Shown in pieces: positions 52,994 to 63,460 of a stretch of DNA of 64,000 bases. The stretch's first letter is position 1. Every line of letters starts with the position of its first letter. Both the position numbers and the translations under genes were made by a program. Origin of the DNA: Bog-473 sp963750075 (GTDB taxonomy: Bacteria; Actinomycetota; Acidimicrobiia; Acidimicrobiales; RAAP-2); the NCBI GenBank assembly GCA_963750075.1, contig CAVVPG010000002.1, forward strand, positions 124,001 through 188,000, given 5' to 3'. A model generated the notes under the pieces. It was not told the origin of the DNA, searched no databases, and saw nothing but the letters and a program-made list of their open reading frames with translations.

Positions 52994-54064
52994 ATGGTCG
53001 AGTCCGTGGCGTCGCTGATCGCGGCCCAGCACGCCAAGTGGGGCACCAGTGCCGTCGACGAAGAGGTGTTCGGCACCGGTGACGCGGCCGGGATCGCGTC
53101 GCTCGTCGACCGCTTCTGCTGCGACGTGCTGGGCGCCGGCGCCGAGGCGGGTTTCTTCTACGGGGCCTCGGCGGGCTGCGTGCTCGGCGTCCGCCTGGCG
53201 GACGGGGCCGAGGTCGTCGTCAAGGCGTACCAGGAGCGGTGGGAGGCGCCGTACCTCCGCGCCGTGCAGACGGTGCAAGGCCACGCAGCGCGGCGCGGCA
53301 TCCCGTGCGCCACGCCGCGGCGGGGGCCGGCGCCGGTGGTGCCGGGGCGTCCGAACCAGGCCATCGTCGAGTCCTACCTCCCGGACCCGGGCCTGCGGCC
53401 CCACGCGTCGGCGGCCGAGCGTCGGGTCTCCGCTGCCGGGCTGGCCCGGCAGATCGCGGTCTGCCGGGAGCTGCCGGCGTTGCCCGAGCTGGCCGACCAC
53501 CCGCTGCGCCGGACGGCCGGCGGCCTCTACGGCGAGCCGCACAGCCCGCTGTTCGACTTCCGGGGCACGGCGGCGGGCGCGGAGTGGATCGACGCGCTGG
53601 CGACGCGGGCCATCCCCGTACGTGACGCGGACGAGCGGCCACCGGTCGTCGCGCACATGGACTGGGCGGCGCGCAACGTGCGGCTCGACGACGACGGGCT
53701 CCTCGCCGTCTACGACTGGGACAGCGTGGCCCTGGTGCCCGAGAGCACCGCCGTCGGACAGGCGGCGGCGACCTGGCCGGTGACGGCGGACCCCGGCGGC
53801 ACCGGGTTCCCGGCCCTGCCGGACATCGCCGGCTTCGTCGCCGACTACGAAGACGCCGCGGGGTACGAGTTCGACGACGTGCAGTGGCGCGCGGCCGGCG
53901 CAGCGGCGGCCTGGGTCCTGGCCTACACGGCGCGCTGCGAGCACTCGCTCGACGCGAAGGGGATGGCCCGGGCCGACCAGCACGCCGCCCGTGACCGGCT
54001 GGCCGACGCCGGCGAGGCGCTGCTCGACCTCCGACCGGGCCGCGGGCGCTTCAGTCCTGGCTGA
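52994..54064 (+). CDS. Aminoglycoside-phosphotransferase-fold kinase
   Basis: 356 residues, ATG 52994. The protein-kinase-like core is visible: Lys in VVVKAYQER, the Brenner motif VAHMDWAARNVRL (HxDxxxxN) and AVYDWDSVA as the metal DxD/DFG-like motif. Such family members phosphorylate small molecules, including sugars, choline and antibiotics; the substrate is unknown and resistance should not be assumed. Its end overlaps the convergent RHH gene by 14 bases. Confidence 0.82.
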   Translation: MVESVASLIAAQHAKWGTSAVDEEVFGTGDAAGIASLVDRFCCDVLGAGAEAGFFYGASAGCVLGVRLADGAEVVVKAYQERWEAPYLRAVQTVQGHAARRGIPCATPRRGPAPVVPGRPNQAIVESYLPDPGLRPHASAAERRVSAAGLARQIAVCRELPALPELADHPLRRTAGGLYGEPHSPLFDFRGTAAGAEWIDALATRAIPVRDADERPPVVAHMDWAARNVRLDDDGLLAVYDWDSVALVPESTAVGQAAATWPVTADPGGTGFPALPDIAGFVADYEDAAGYEFDDVQWRAAGAAAAWVLAYTARCEHSLDAKGMARADQHAARDRLADAGEALLDLRPGRGRFSPG

Positions 54065-54251
54065 CCCGGGGGCGGCCACGCCGGGGCAGCGGGGCCGCCC
54101 GCTTGGGCATGCGCCCGGCGTCGGTCAGGGCCCGGCGCAGCAGCAGCTCGATCTGGGCGTTCACGCTGCGGAACTCGTCGTCGGCCCAGCGGACCAGCGC
54201 GTCGTGGACGGCAGGGTCGACGCGGAGCAGGACTTGGCGCCGCTCGCTCAA
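54051..54251 (-). CDS. Small ribbon-helix-helix (Arc-like) protein, 66 aa
   Basis: Probably starts at TTG 54249-54251, overlapping the SPFH stop as TTGA. A beta strand QVLLRVDPAV then helix-turn-helix-like DALVRWADDEFRSVNAQIELLLRRAL fit an Arc/MetJ RHH fold, and the tail is basic (KRAAPLPRRGRPR). I recall this as a frequent partner downstream of SPFH genes in actinobacteria. It likely regulates its own operon by binding the inverted repeat upstream of the SPFH gene. Confidence 0.7.
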   Translation of the reverse strand: MSERRQVLLRVDPAVHDALVRWADDEFRSVNAQIELLLRRALTDAGRMPKRAAPLPRRGRPRVSQD

Positions 54252-55153
54252 TAGAGCGAACCCGTGTTGACGACGGGCGAGGGCGGCTGGTCGCCGCACA
54301 GCACCACCATCAGGTTGCTCACCATGGCGGCCGTCCGCTCCTCGTCAAGGGAGACCACGCCGCCCTCGCTCAGGCGCTCGAGCGCCATCTCGACCATGCC
54401 GACGGCGCCCTCGACGATCCGCGAGCGGGCCGCCACGACGGCGTTGGCCTGCTGGCGACGGAGCATGGCCTGGGCGATCTCCTGGGCGTAGGCGAGGTGG
54501 GAGATGCGCACCTCGACGATCTCGACGCCGGCGATGGCCACCCGTTCCGCCACCTCGGCCGCCAGTTGCTCTGAGACGACGTCGGTGGAGCCGCGCAGGG
54601 ACGTCCCGGTGCCGGTGGTGTCGTCGTAGGGATGGCTGGTGGCGACGTGGCGGAGGGCCGACTCGGCCTGCACCGAGACGAAGTTCGCGTAGTTGTCCAC
54701 GGCGTAGGTCGAGCGGGCGGTGTCGGCGACCTGCCAGACCACGATGGCGGCGATCTCGACCGGGTTGCCGTCCGCGTCGTTGACCTTGAGGTGGCTCGTC
54801 TCGAAGTTGCGGACCCGCACGCTGACGCGGCGGCGCACCGTCAGCGGCGCCAGCACCCACCAGAACCCGGGCCGGCGGATGGTCCCGATGTAGCGGCCGA
54901 AGAACTGGACCACCGAGGTCTGGCCCGGGGGGACGACGTCCAGCGACGTGGCGATCAGGACGAAGACCAGGATCGGCACCCACAGCCACGTCGCGCTGTG
55001 CTGGGCCACGACGATCATGACGGCGATCAGCGCGAGCAGGAGGACGACGCCGAACCAGCCGCTGACGACGAAGGCGGGGCGCTCGGTGATGTCGACCCGG
55101 ATCCCCTGGTGCCCGACGGGTGTGGCGGTGACGGGTGACTCGGTGGTGCTCAT
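54248..55153 (-). CDS. SPFH/Band-7 (stomatin-like) membrane protein
   Basis: 301 residues from ATG 55151-55153 with GGAGGA upstream. Two close hydrophobic segments (about 31-50 and 56-75) anchor the N-terminus. The Band-7 domain then runs from SLDVVPPGQTSVVQFFGRYIG to the coiled AQEIAQAMLRRQQANAVVAARSRIVEGA. Such proteins form membrane microdomain rings and act on proteases or membrane organisation. The gene is co-transcribed with the RHH gene. Confidence 0.87.
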   Translation of the reverse strand: MSTTESPVTATPVGHQGIRVDITERPAFVVSGWFGVVLLLALIAVMIVVAQHSATWLWVPILVFVLIATSLDVVPPGQTSVVQFFGRYIGTIRRPGFWWVLAPLTVRRRVSVRVRNFETSHLKVNDADGNPVEIAAIVVWQVADTARSTYAVDNYANFVSVQAESALRHVATSHPYDDTTGTGTSLRGSTDVVSEQLAAEVAERVAIAGVEIVEVRISHLAYAQEIAQAMLRRQQANAVVAARSRIVEGAVGMVEMALERLSEGGVVSLDEERTAAMVSNLMVVLCGDQPPSPVVNTGSLY

Positions 55154-55173
55154 GGCATCCTCCTCCGACAAAG

Positions 55174-55192
55174 TGATATCTAAGTGATATCA
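55174..55192. promoter_or_regulatory. Operator-like inverted repeat upstream of the SPFH gene
   Basis: TGATATC-TAAGT-GATATCA: two 7-bp arms around five bases. Because GATATC is itself a palindrome, the sequence is also a direct repeat of GTGATATC with 11-bp period. It lies 20 bases before the start codon, right where the -10/+1 region is expected. The RHH protein at 54051 is a good candidate ligand. Confidence 0.55.
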
Positions 55193-55223
55193 GTTTTCGG
55201 GGCGGAGCGCCACCCCCCTGATG

Positions 55224-55991
55224 TCAGCCGATGGGCTGGTCGGCCTGGCGGGCCACGGCGGCCGCAGCGGCGGCGGCGGCCTCGGGGTCGCCGAGGTAGT
55301 CGGCCGAGTGCACGGTGAGGTCGTCGTCGAGCAGCATGCGGTAGGGGATGCCGGTCGGGATCTCGAGGCCGGGGATGTCGGCGTCGGCGATCTCCTCGAG
55401 GTGCTTGCGCAGGGCGCGGATGGAGTTGCCGTGGGCGGCCACCAGCACGGCGCCGCCGTGCTCGGCAGTGTCGTGCAGGTCGGGCACGATGGCCGACTCC
55501 CAGTAGGGGAGCGTGCGGCGGACGACGTCGGCCAGGCACTCGGTCAACGGGATGTCGGTGGGGTCGACGTCGTCGTAGCGGGGGTCGGCGGCCACGTTCC
55601 AGGGGTTGGCGGGGCTGAGCGGCGGGGGCGGGGTGTCGTAGCTGCGGCGCCACAGCATGAGCTGCTCCTCGCCGAACTCCTGCTTGATCTGGGCCTTGTT
55701 CTTCCCCTGCAGGTCGCCGTAGTGGCGCTCGTTCAGGCGCCAGTGCCGGCGTACCGGGAGCCAGCTGCGGCCGGCGGCGGCCAGGGCGAGCTCGGCCGTG
55801 CGGATGGCCCGGGTGAGCACCGAGGTGTGCAGGACCCGCAGGTCCAGGCCGTCCTCTGCAGCCAGGAGCTCGCCGCCGGCGGTGGCCTCGGCCTCGCCCG
55901 CGGGGGTGAGGTCCACGTCGACCCACCCCGTGAAGAGGTTCTCGGCGTTCCAGGTGGATTGGCCGTGGCGGAGGAGGACCAGGTCGAGCAC
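55224..55991 (-). CDS. gpmA: 2,3-bisphosphoglycerate-dependent phosphoglycerate mutase
   Basis: 255 residues from GTG 55989-55991 (VLDLVLLRHGQ). The catalytic His-phosphorylation motif LLRHGQSTWN is at residue 8, with the family signatures LNERHYGDLQG and VAAHGNSIRAL (second His). Length equals GpmA. Interconverts 3- and 2-phosphoglycerate in glycolysis. Stands alone, 32 bases before the SPFH operator region. Confidence 0.93.
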   Translation of the reverse strand: MLDLVLLRHGQSTWNAENLFTGWVDVDLTPAGEAEATAGGELLAAEDGLDLRVLHTSVLTRAIRTAELALAAAGRSWLPVRRHWRLNERHYGDLQGKNKAQIKQEFGEEQLMLWRRSYDTPPPPLSPANPWNVAADPRYDDVDPTDIPLTECLADVVRRTLPYWESAIVPDLHDTAEHGGAVLVAAHGNSIRALRKHLEEIADADIPGLEIPTGIPYRMLLDDDLTVHSADYLGDPEAAAAAAAAVARQADQPIG

Positions 55992-56103
55992 GGGTCCGAT
56001 CGTAGGCGGCGCTAGGGGAGGGTCTCGACGTCCGGCGGGAAGTCGGGAGCCCACGACCCTGACCTGGGGTTGGACAACCGTGGTTGCTTATCCTGTCATA
56101 AAT

Positions 56104-56124
56104 CTTGACAAATAGGGACTCAAG
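56104..56124. promoter_or_regulatory. HAIR element (HspR operator) at the dnaK promoter
   Basis: CTTGACA-N7-ACTCAAG against the HAIR consensus CTTGAGT-N7-ACTCAAG: the right arm is perfect, the left matches five of seven. TTGACA (56105-56110) inside the left arm also serves as a -35 box, with TACACT (56130-56135) as -10 at 19 bases. So HspR binding would directly occlude the promoter. Confidence 0.8.
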
Positions 56125-56188
56125 TTTGGTACACTGGATCCACGCAACAGACGGTGCGACTAGCTCACGATCGGAAGGACAGCGGAAA

Positions 56189-58036
56189 ATGGCCAAGGCC
56201 GTAGGAATCGACCTGGGAACCACCAACTCGGTGGTCAGCGTGTTGGAGGCGGGCGAGCCCGTCGTGATCCCGAATGCCGAAGGGGGCAGGACGACCCCCT
56301 CGGTGGTGGGCTTCTCCAAGACCGGCGAGGTGCTCGTCGGCGAGGTGGCCAAGCGCCAGGCCATCACCAACCCCGACCGGACCATCCGCTCGGTGAAGCG
56401 CCACATGGGCACGTCGTGGACCGTCGACATCGACGGCAAGGCGTACACGGCCCAGGAGATCTCGGCCCGCATCTTGGGCAAGCTCAAGAGGGACGCCGAG
56501 GCGTATCTCGGCGACACCGTGACCCAGGCCGTCATCACCGTGCCCGCGTACTTCGACGACGCGCAGCGCACGGCGACCAAGGAGGCCGGTGCGATCGCCG
56601 GACTCGACGTGTTGCGGATCATCAATGAGCCCACGGCCGCGGCTCTGGCCTATGGCTTGGACAAGGAGGACACCGACCACACCGTCCTGGTGTTCGACCT
56701 CGGCGGCGGGACGTTCGACGTGTCCGTGCTGGAGATCGGCGAGGGCGTCTTCGAGGTGAAGTCGACCTCGGGGAACACGAAGTTGGGCGGGGACGACTGG
56801 GACGACAAGGTGATCGAGTGGTTGGTCACCGAGTTCAAGAACACCGAGGGCGTGGACCTGTCCACCGACAAGATGGCCATGCAGCGCCTGAAGGAGGCGG
56901 CGGAGAAGGCCAAGATCGAGCTGTCGTCCGTGCAGGACACGCAGATCAACCTGCCGTTCATCACGGCGACGTCGGAGGGGCCGAAGCACCTGGACCTCAA
57001 GCTGACGCGGGCGAAGTTCAACGAGCTGACCGCCGACCTGGTGCAGGCGTGCGTCGGGCCGTTCGAGTCCGCGATCAAGGATGCGGGTTTGAAGACCTCG
57101 GACATCGACCACGTCGTGCTGGTGGGCGGGTCCACCCGGATCCCGGCCATTCAGGAGCTCGTGCAGAACCTGACAGGGAAGGAGCCCCACAAGGGCGTCA
57201 ACCCGGACGAGGTCGTGGCCATCGGTGCCGCGGTCCAGGCCGGCGTCCTGAAGGGCGAGGTCAAGGACGTGCTGCTGCTGGACGTTACGCCCCTGTCGTT
57301 GGGGATCGAGACCAAGGGCCAGGTCATGCACCGCTTGATCGAGCGCAACACGACCATCCCTACCAAGCGGTCGGAGATCTTCACGACGGCCGAGGACAAC
57401 CAGCCGTCGGTCGAGATCCACGTCCTGCAGGGTGAGCGCGAGATGGCGATGTACAACAAGACCCTCGGGAAGTTCCAGCTCGTCGACCTGCCGCCGGCGC
57501 CGCGGGGGATCCCGCAGATCGAGGTCACCTTCGACATCGACGCCAACGGGATCGTCCACGTGTCCGCCCAGGACAAGGCGACCGGGAAGGAGCAGTCGAT
57601 GACGATCACCGGCCAGTCTTCGCTGGCCAAGGACGACATCGACCGCATGGTGCGTGACGCCGAGGCCCACGCCGAGGACGACCGGCAGCGCCGCGAGGAG
57701 GCCGAGGTCCGCAACACGGCCGACACGCTGGTGTACCAGACCGAGAAGCTCTTGAAGGACCAGGGCGAGAAGTTCGAGGGCTCCGAGAAGGACGACGTCG
57801 AGGCCGCGCTGAAGGGCGTGAAGGAGGCGTTGGACGGGACGTCGATCGAGGCGATCAAGGACGCGACCGAGAAGCTGGTCGGCGTGTCCCAGAGCTTCAG
57901 CCAGCGCCTCTACGAGCAGGCGTCGGCGTCGCAGTCCGGCGGTGGTGCCGACGGTGACGGTGCCGGGGCCGACGGCCAGACCGAGGGCGCCTCGGACGAC
58001 GACATCGTCGACGCCGAGATCGTGGATGAGAAGTGA
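56189..58036 (+). CDS. dnaK: Hsp70 chaperone DnaK
   Basis: 615 residues, ATG 56189. ATPase signatures are clear: GIDLGTTNSVVSV (residue 6), VFDLGGGTFDVSVLE and VVLVGGSTRIPAIQE. The substrate domain (LLDVTPLSLGIE) and a lid ending in an acidic tail (DDDIVDAEIVDEK) follow. First gene of the operon; stop overlaps the grpE start. Confidence 0.98.
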   Translation: MAKAVGIDLGTTNSVVSVLEAGEPVVIPNAEGGRTTPSVVGFSKTGEVLVGEVAKRQAITNPDRTIRSVKRHMGTSWTVDIDGKAYTAQEISARILGKLKRDAEAYLGDTVTQAVITVPAYFDDAQRTATKEAGAIAGLDVLRIINEPTAAALAYGLDKEDTDHTVLVFDLGGGTFDVSVLEIGEGVFEVKSTSGNTKLGGDDWDDKVIEWLVTEFKNTEGVDLSTDKMAMQRLKEAAEKAKIELSSVQDTQINLPFITATSEGPKHLDLKLTRAKFNELTADLVQACVGPFESAIKDAGLKTSDIDHVVLVGGSTRIPAIQELVQNLTGKEPHKGVNPDEVVAIGAAVQAGVLKGEVKDVLLLDVTPLSLGIETKGQVMHRLIERNTTIPTKRSEIFTTAEDNQPSVEIHVLQGEREMAMYNKTLGKFQLVDLPPAPRGIPQIEVTFDIDANGIVHVSAQDKATGKEQSMTITGQSSLAKDDIDRMVRDAEAHAEDDRQRREEAEVRNTADTLVYQTEKLLKDQGEKFEGSEKDDVEAALKGVKEALDGTSIEAIKDATEKLVGVSQSFSQRLYEQASASQSGGGADGDGAGADGQTEGASDDDIVDAEIVDEK

Positions 58037-58626
58037 GATTCGGAGACGAGGCCCTGCCCGAGGAGGAGTCTGCCTACTCCGAGGCCGAGGCGGCGGAAGA
58101 GGCGGCTGACGACGCGGCTGCGGCTGCGGCGGGACGGGACGGGGCGCACTCGACCGCGCTGGCCGAGGAGGCCGACCCCCGGGAGACGCTGGCCCGCGAG
58201 CGGGACGAGTACCTGCTCGCGCTCCAGCGCACCCAGGCCGACTTCGAGAACTACCGCAAGCGGATCGCGCGCCAGCAGCAGGAGCAGGCGGCCCGGGCGT
58301 CGGGTGACCTGGTGTCCAAGCTGCTCCCGGTGCTCGACACGCTCGATCTGGCCGAGGCTCACCTGAACGAGTCGCTCGAGGTGAGCGACGACGGCAAGGC
58401 ACTCCGCGCCTCGCGGGCCATGCTGCTCGACATCCTCGCCAAGGAGGGTCTCGAGCGCGTCGACCAGGCCGGCGTCCCCTTCGACCCGTCGGTGCACGAC
58501 GCCGTCGCCCACTCCGAGGGCGATCCCGGCGACGGCGGCGAGACGGTGGTCGAGGAGGTGCTGCGCTCGGGGTACCGCTGGAAGGGACAGGTGCTCCGCG
58601 CCGCCATGGTCCGCGTGCGGGGGTGA
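58033..58626 (+). CDS. grpE: Nucleotide exchange factor GrpE
   Basis: 197 residues from GTG 58033, overlapping the dnaK stop as GTGA. An acidic Ala/Glu N-terminus (about 45 residues), then the long dimerisation helix (LLALQRTQADFENYRKRIARQQ) and the C-terminal beta domain (FDPSVHDAVAHSEG, GYRWKGQVLRAAMV). Accelerates nucleotide release from DnaK. Confidence 0.95.
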   Translation: MRFGDEALPEEESAYSEAEAAEEAADDAAAAAAGRDGAHSTALAEEADPRETLARERDEYLLALQRTQADFENYRKRIARQQQEQAARASGDLVSKLLPVLDTLDLAEAHLNESLEVSDDGKALRASRAMLLDILAKEGLERVDQAGVPFDPSVHDAVAHSEGDPGDGGETVVEEVLRSGYRWKGQVLRAAMVRVRG

Positions 58627-58634
58627 ACTGACCC

Positions 58635-59745
58635 GTGGCCGCACAACGCGAATGGTTCGAGAAGGACTACTACAAGGTGCTCGGCGTCGTGCCCACCGCG
58701 ACCGACAAGGAGATCACGCGCGCCTACCGCAAGCTGGCCAAGCAGCACCACCCGGACGCCAACCCCGGGTCGGAGGAGCGCTTCAAGGAGATCAGCGCGG
58801 CCTACGACGTGCTGGGCGACGCCGAAAAGCGCAAGGAGTACGACGAGGTCCGGACGCACGGGCCCATCGGCGGCTTCGGCACTCCCGGCGGCGGGACGTT
58901 CCGCATGGAGGACATGGGGGACCTGAGCGACCTCTTCGGGGGCCTGTTCGGTGGCGGCGGAGGCGGCCGGACGACGCGCACGCGGGGACCCCGAGCGCGG
59001 TGCCGACATGGAGGCGCAGCTGCACCTGGACTTCCGGGACGCGGTGCACGGCGTCACCACCTCGGTCAACGTGCCCCAGGAGGTGCGCTGCTCGAACTGC
59101 CGCGGCTCGGGCGCCGCGCCGGGCACGTCGACGCACACCTGCCCGCGCTGCGGCGGGTCGGGGAGCCTCAACGACAACCAGGGCCTGTTCTCGCTCAGCA
59201 CGGTCTGCCCGGACTGCCTGGGCCGCGGGACCCAGTTCGACACGCCGTGCCCGGTCTGCCGGGGCACCGGCACCGAGCAGAAGGTGCGCTCGATCAAGGT
59301 GCGCATCCCGGCGGGGGTCGAGAACGGGCAGCGCATCCGGGTCAAGGGACGCGGCGCGCCCGGGCAGGGGATGGCGCCGGCGGGCGACCTCTACGTGGTC
59401 GTCAACGTGGCGAAGCACCCGGTCTTCGGGCGCAGCGGGCGCAACCTGACGATCACCGTGCCCATCACCTACCCCGAGGCCGTGCTGGGGTCGACGATCA
59501 CGGTGCCGACGTTGGACGGGAAGGTCACGCTGAAAGTGCCGGCGGGGACGCAGTCGGGCAAGGTGCTGCGCGTACGGGGCCGGGGCGTGCCCGGTGGTTC
59601 GGGGCGCAACGGCGGGAAGCCGGGTGACCTGCTGGTGAAGGTCGAGGTGGTGGTGCCGACCGAGCTGAGCGACGAGCAGCGGGCTGCGGTGGAGTCCCTG
59701 GCCGAGGTGACCGAGCCGGCGCCGCGCATCGCGGTGGAGGGGTGA
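58635..59745 (+). CDS. dnaJ: Co-chaperone DnaJ, one frameshift as read
   Basis: Starts GTG 58635 (MAAQREWFEKDYYKVLGV). The J-domain with HPD (KQHHPDANPG) and Gly/Phe region are in one frame; the cysteine-rich domain with four zinc repeats (CSNCRGSG, CPRCGGSG, CPDCLGRG, CPVCRGTG) and the C-terminal substrate domains are in another. The join is at the G run 58984-58987, one base too long (CGC ACG CGG GAC CCC). A homopolymer error is the simplest explanation, since DnaJ is normally intact. Repaired length is about 369 aa. Confidence 0.9.
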
Positions 59746-59750
59746 GGTGA

Positions 59751-60149
59751 ATGGCTGACGTACGGGACCGGGATACCAACCAGGCCGTTTACGTGATCTC
59801 GGTGGCGGCCGAGCTGACGGGGATGCACCCGCAGACCCTGCGCATCTACGAGCGCAAGGGCCTGCTCGACCCGTCGCGGACGAGCGGCGGCAGTCGTCGC
59901 TTCTCCGAGAGCGACCTGGAGCGACTCCGGCACATTCAGGAGCTGACCTCGACCGGGCTCAACCTCGAGGGGGTGCGGCGGGTGCTGCAGCTGGAGGCCG
60001 AGCTGGCACGGCTGCGGGCAGAACTGGTGGAGGTGCGCAACCAGGCGCTCGAGGCCGTGGCGGCGACGCACCGCCAGTACCGGCGTGACCTGGTGCCGGT
60101 GCGCCAGGCGCCCGTGCCGTACCGGCGCCGGACGGGGACGGGGACATGA
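59751..60149 (+). CDS. hspR: Heat-shock repressor HspR (MerR family)
   Basis: 132 residues, ATG 59751, five bases after dnaJ. The MerR HTH (VYVISVAAELTGMHPQTLRIYERKGLL) and a coiled segment (LQLEAELARLRAELVEV) are clear. In actinobacteria HspR with DnaK represses this operon through HAIR, which is present upstream. The C-terminal Arg-rich tail is short. Confidence 0.95.
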   Translation: MADVRDRDTNQAVYVISVAAELTGMHPQTLRIYERKGLLDPSRTSGGSRRFSESDLERLRHIQELTSTGLNLEGVRRVLQLEAELARLRAELVEVRNQALEAVAATHRQYRRDLVPVRQAPVPYRRRTGTGT

Positions 60150-60165
60150 CCAGAAACGAGACGAG

Positions 60166-62655
<2,490 letters not shown>

Positions 62656-62677
62656 GCGCCGGCGGCCGGCGGGCCGC

Positions 62678-63328
62678 TCAGGTCTCGACCACCCGCGACC
62701 CGCGCACCACCGCGAGCGTCTCGCGCCCTACGACGTGCGTCTCCCGGCGCACGGCGCTGATGCCGGCCCGCCTCACATCCTCTTCGAGGGTGACGAGCTG
62801 GGCCTCGTTGAGCCCGTATGACCTGTGACCACGGTCGCCCGGCTGGGTCAGCCGCTCAACCAGGAAGACCCGGCCGCCGGGGGCGAGCACGCGCCGCATC
62901 TCGGCCAGGCCGGCGGCGCGGTCGGACCAGTGGTGGACCGACGTCAGCGCCCAGGCGACGGTGGCGCTGTCGTCGGGCAGCGGGAGCGCCTCGGCCCGTC
63001 CCTCCATCAGGTTGACGTTCCGGCGCCGGCGCATCCGGGTGAGCCACCGGCCGTAGCGGAGCATGGTGGGATCGGGATCGACCCCCGTCGCAGTGTCGCA
63101 GTGCCGTGCCGCGACCCGGACCGCTGTGCCCGGACCGCAGCCGACGTCGACGACCCGATCGGCGGGCGTGAGGCGTGCCAGGTCCGCGACGAACGTCGCC
63201 ATCCGGCCGCGGCCGAAGACCATCGACACCGTATAGACGAGGTGGTGCAACGGTTTGGAGTGATCATGGTCGTGGGCGTCCGGTGACGGGTTGGCCGAGG
63301 TCGTCGACGGCTCGGGCTGGGTGGTCAC
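62678..63328 (-). CDS. Class I SAM-dependent methyltransferase
   Basis: 216 residues; probable GTG start at 63326-63328. The first 30 residues are His/Asp/Pro-rich. Motif I VVDVGCGPGTAVRVAARH (about 58), motif II-like TGVDPDPTML and the post-I region with LPLPDDS, VAWALTSVHHWSD, then EMRRVLAPGGRVFLVE as the post-II signature of ubiquinone/menaquinone-type (UbiE/COQ5) methyltransferases. Substrate unknown. Convergent to clpB. Confidence 0.83.
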   Translation of the reverse strand: MTTQPEPSTTSANPSPDAHDHDHSKPLHHLVYTVSMVFGRGRMATFVADLARLTPADRVVDVGCGPGTAVRVAARHCDTATGVDPDPTMLRYGRWLTRMRRRRNVNLMEGRAEALPLPDDSATVAWALTSVHHWSDRAAGLAEMRRVLAPGGRVFLVERLTQPGDRGHRSYGLNEAQLVTLEEDVRRAGISAVRRETHVVGRETLAVVRGSRVVET

Positions 63329-63460
63329 TTGTTCCGACCTGTCGACGGGCGCTCCAGAGCAGAGCTCATGCGTTGCACCCTACGGCAATGTCCGCTCGGG
63401 CTCATAGGGCCCAACGTCACGCCGACAGCGGGCCACGGCGCCCGCAGGGGAGGACCTCGC

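Noticed and set aside
52994..54064. Antibiotic-resistance aminoglycoside kinase
   Set aside because: Only the general kinase-fold motifs are present; this family mostly acts on other small molecules and there is no resistance context.
56165..58402. 745-codon open frame antisense to dnaK and grpE
   Set aside because: Leu/Arg/Val-rich shadow of a highly biased GC-rich gene; dnaK is unmistakable on the other strand.
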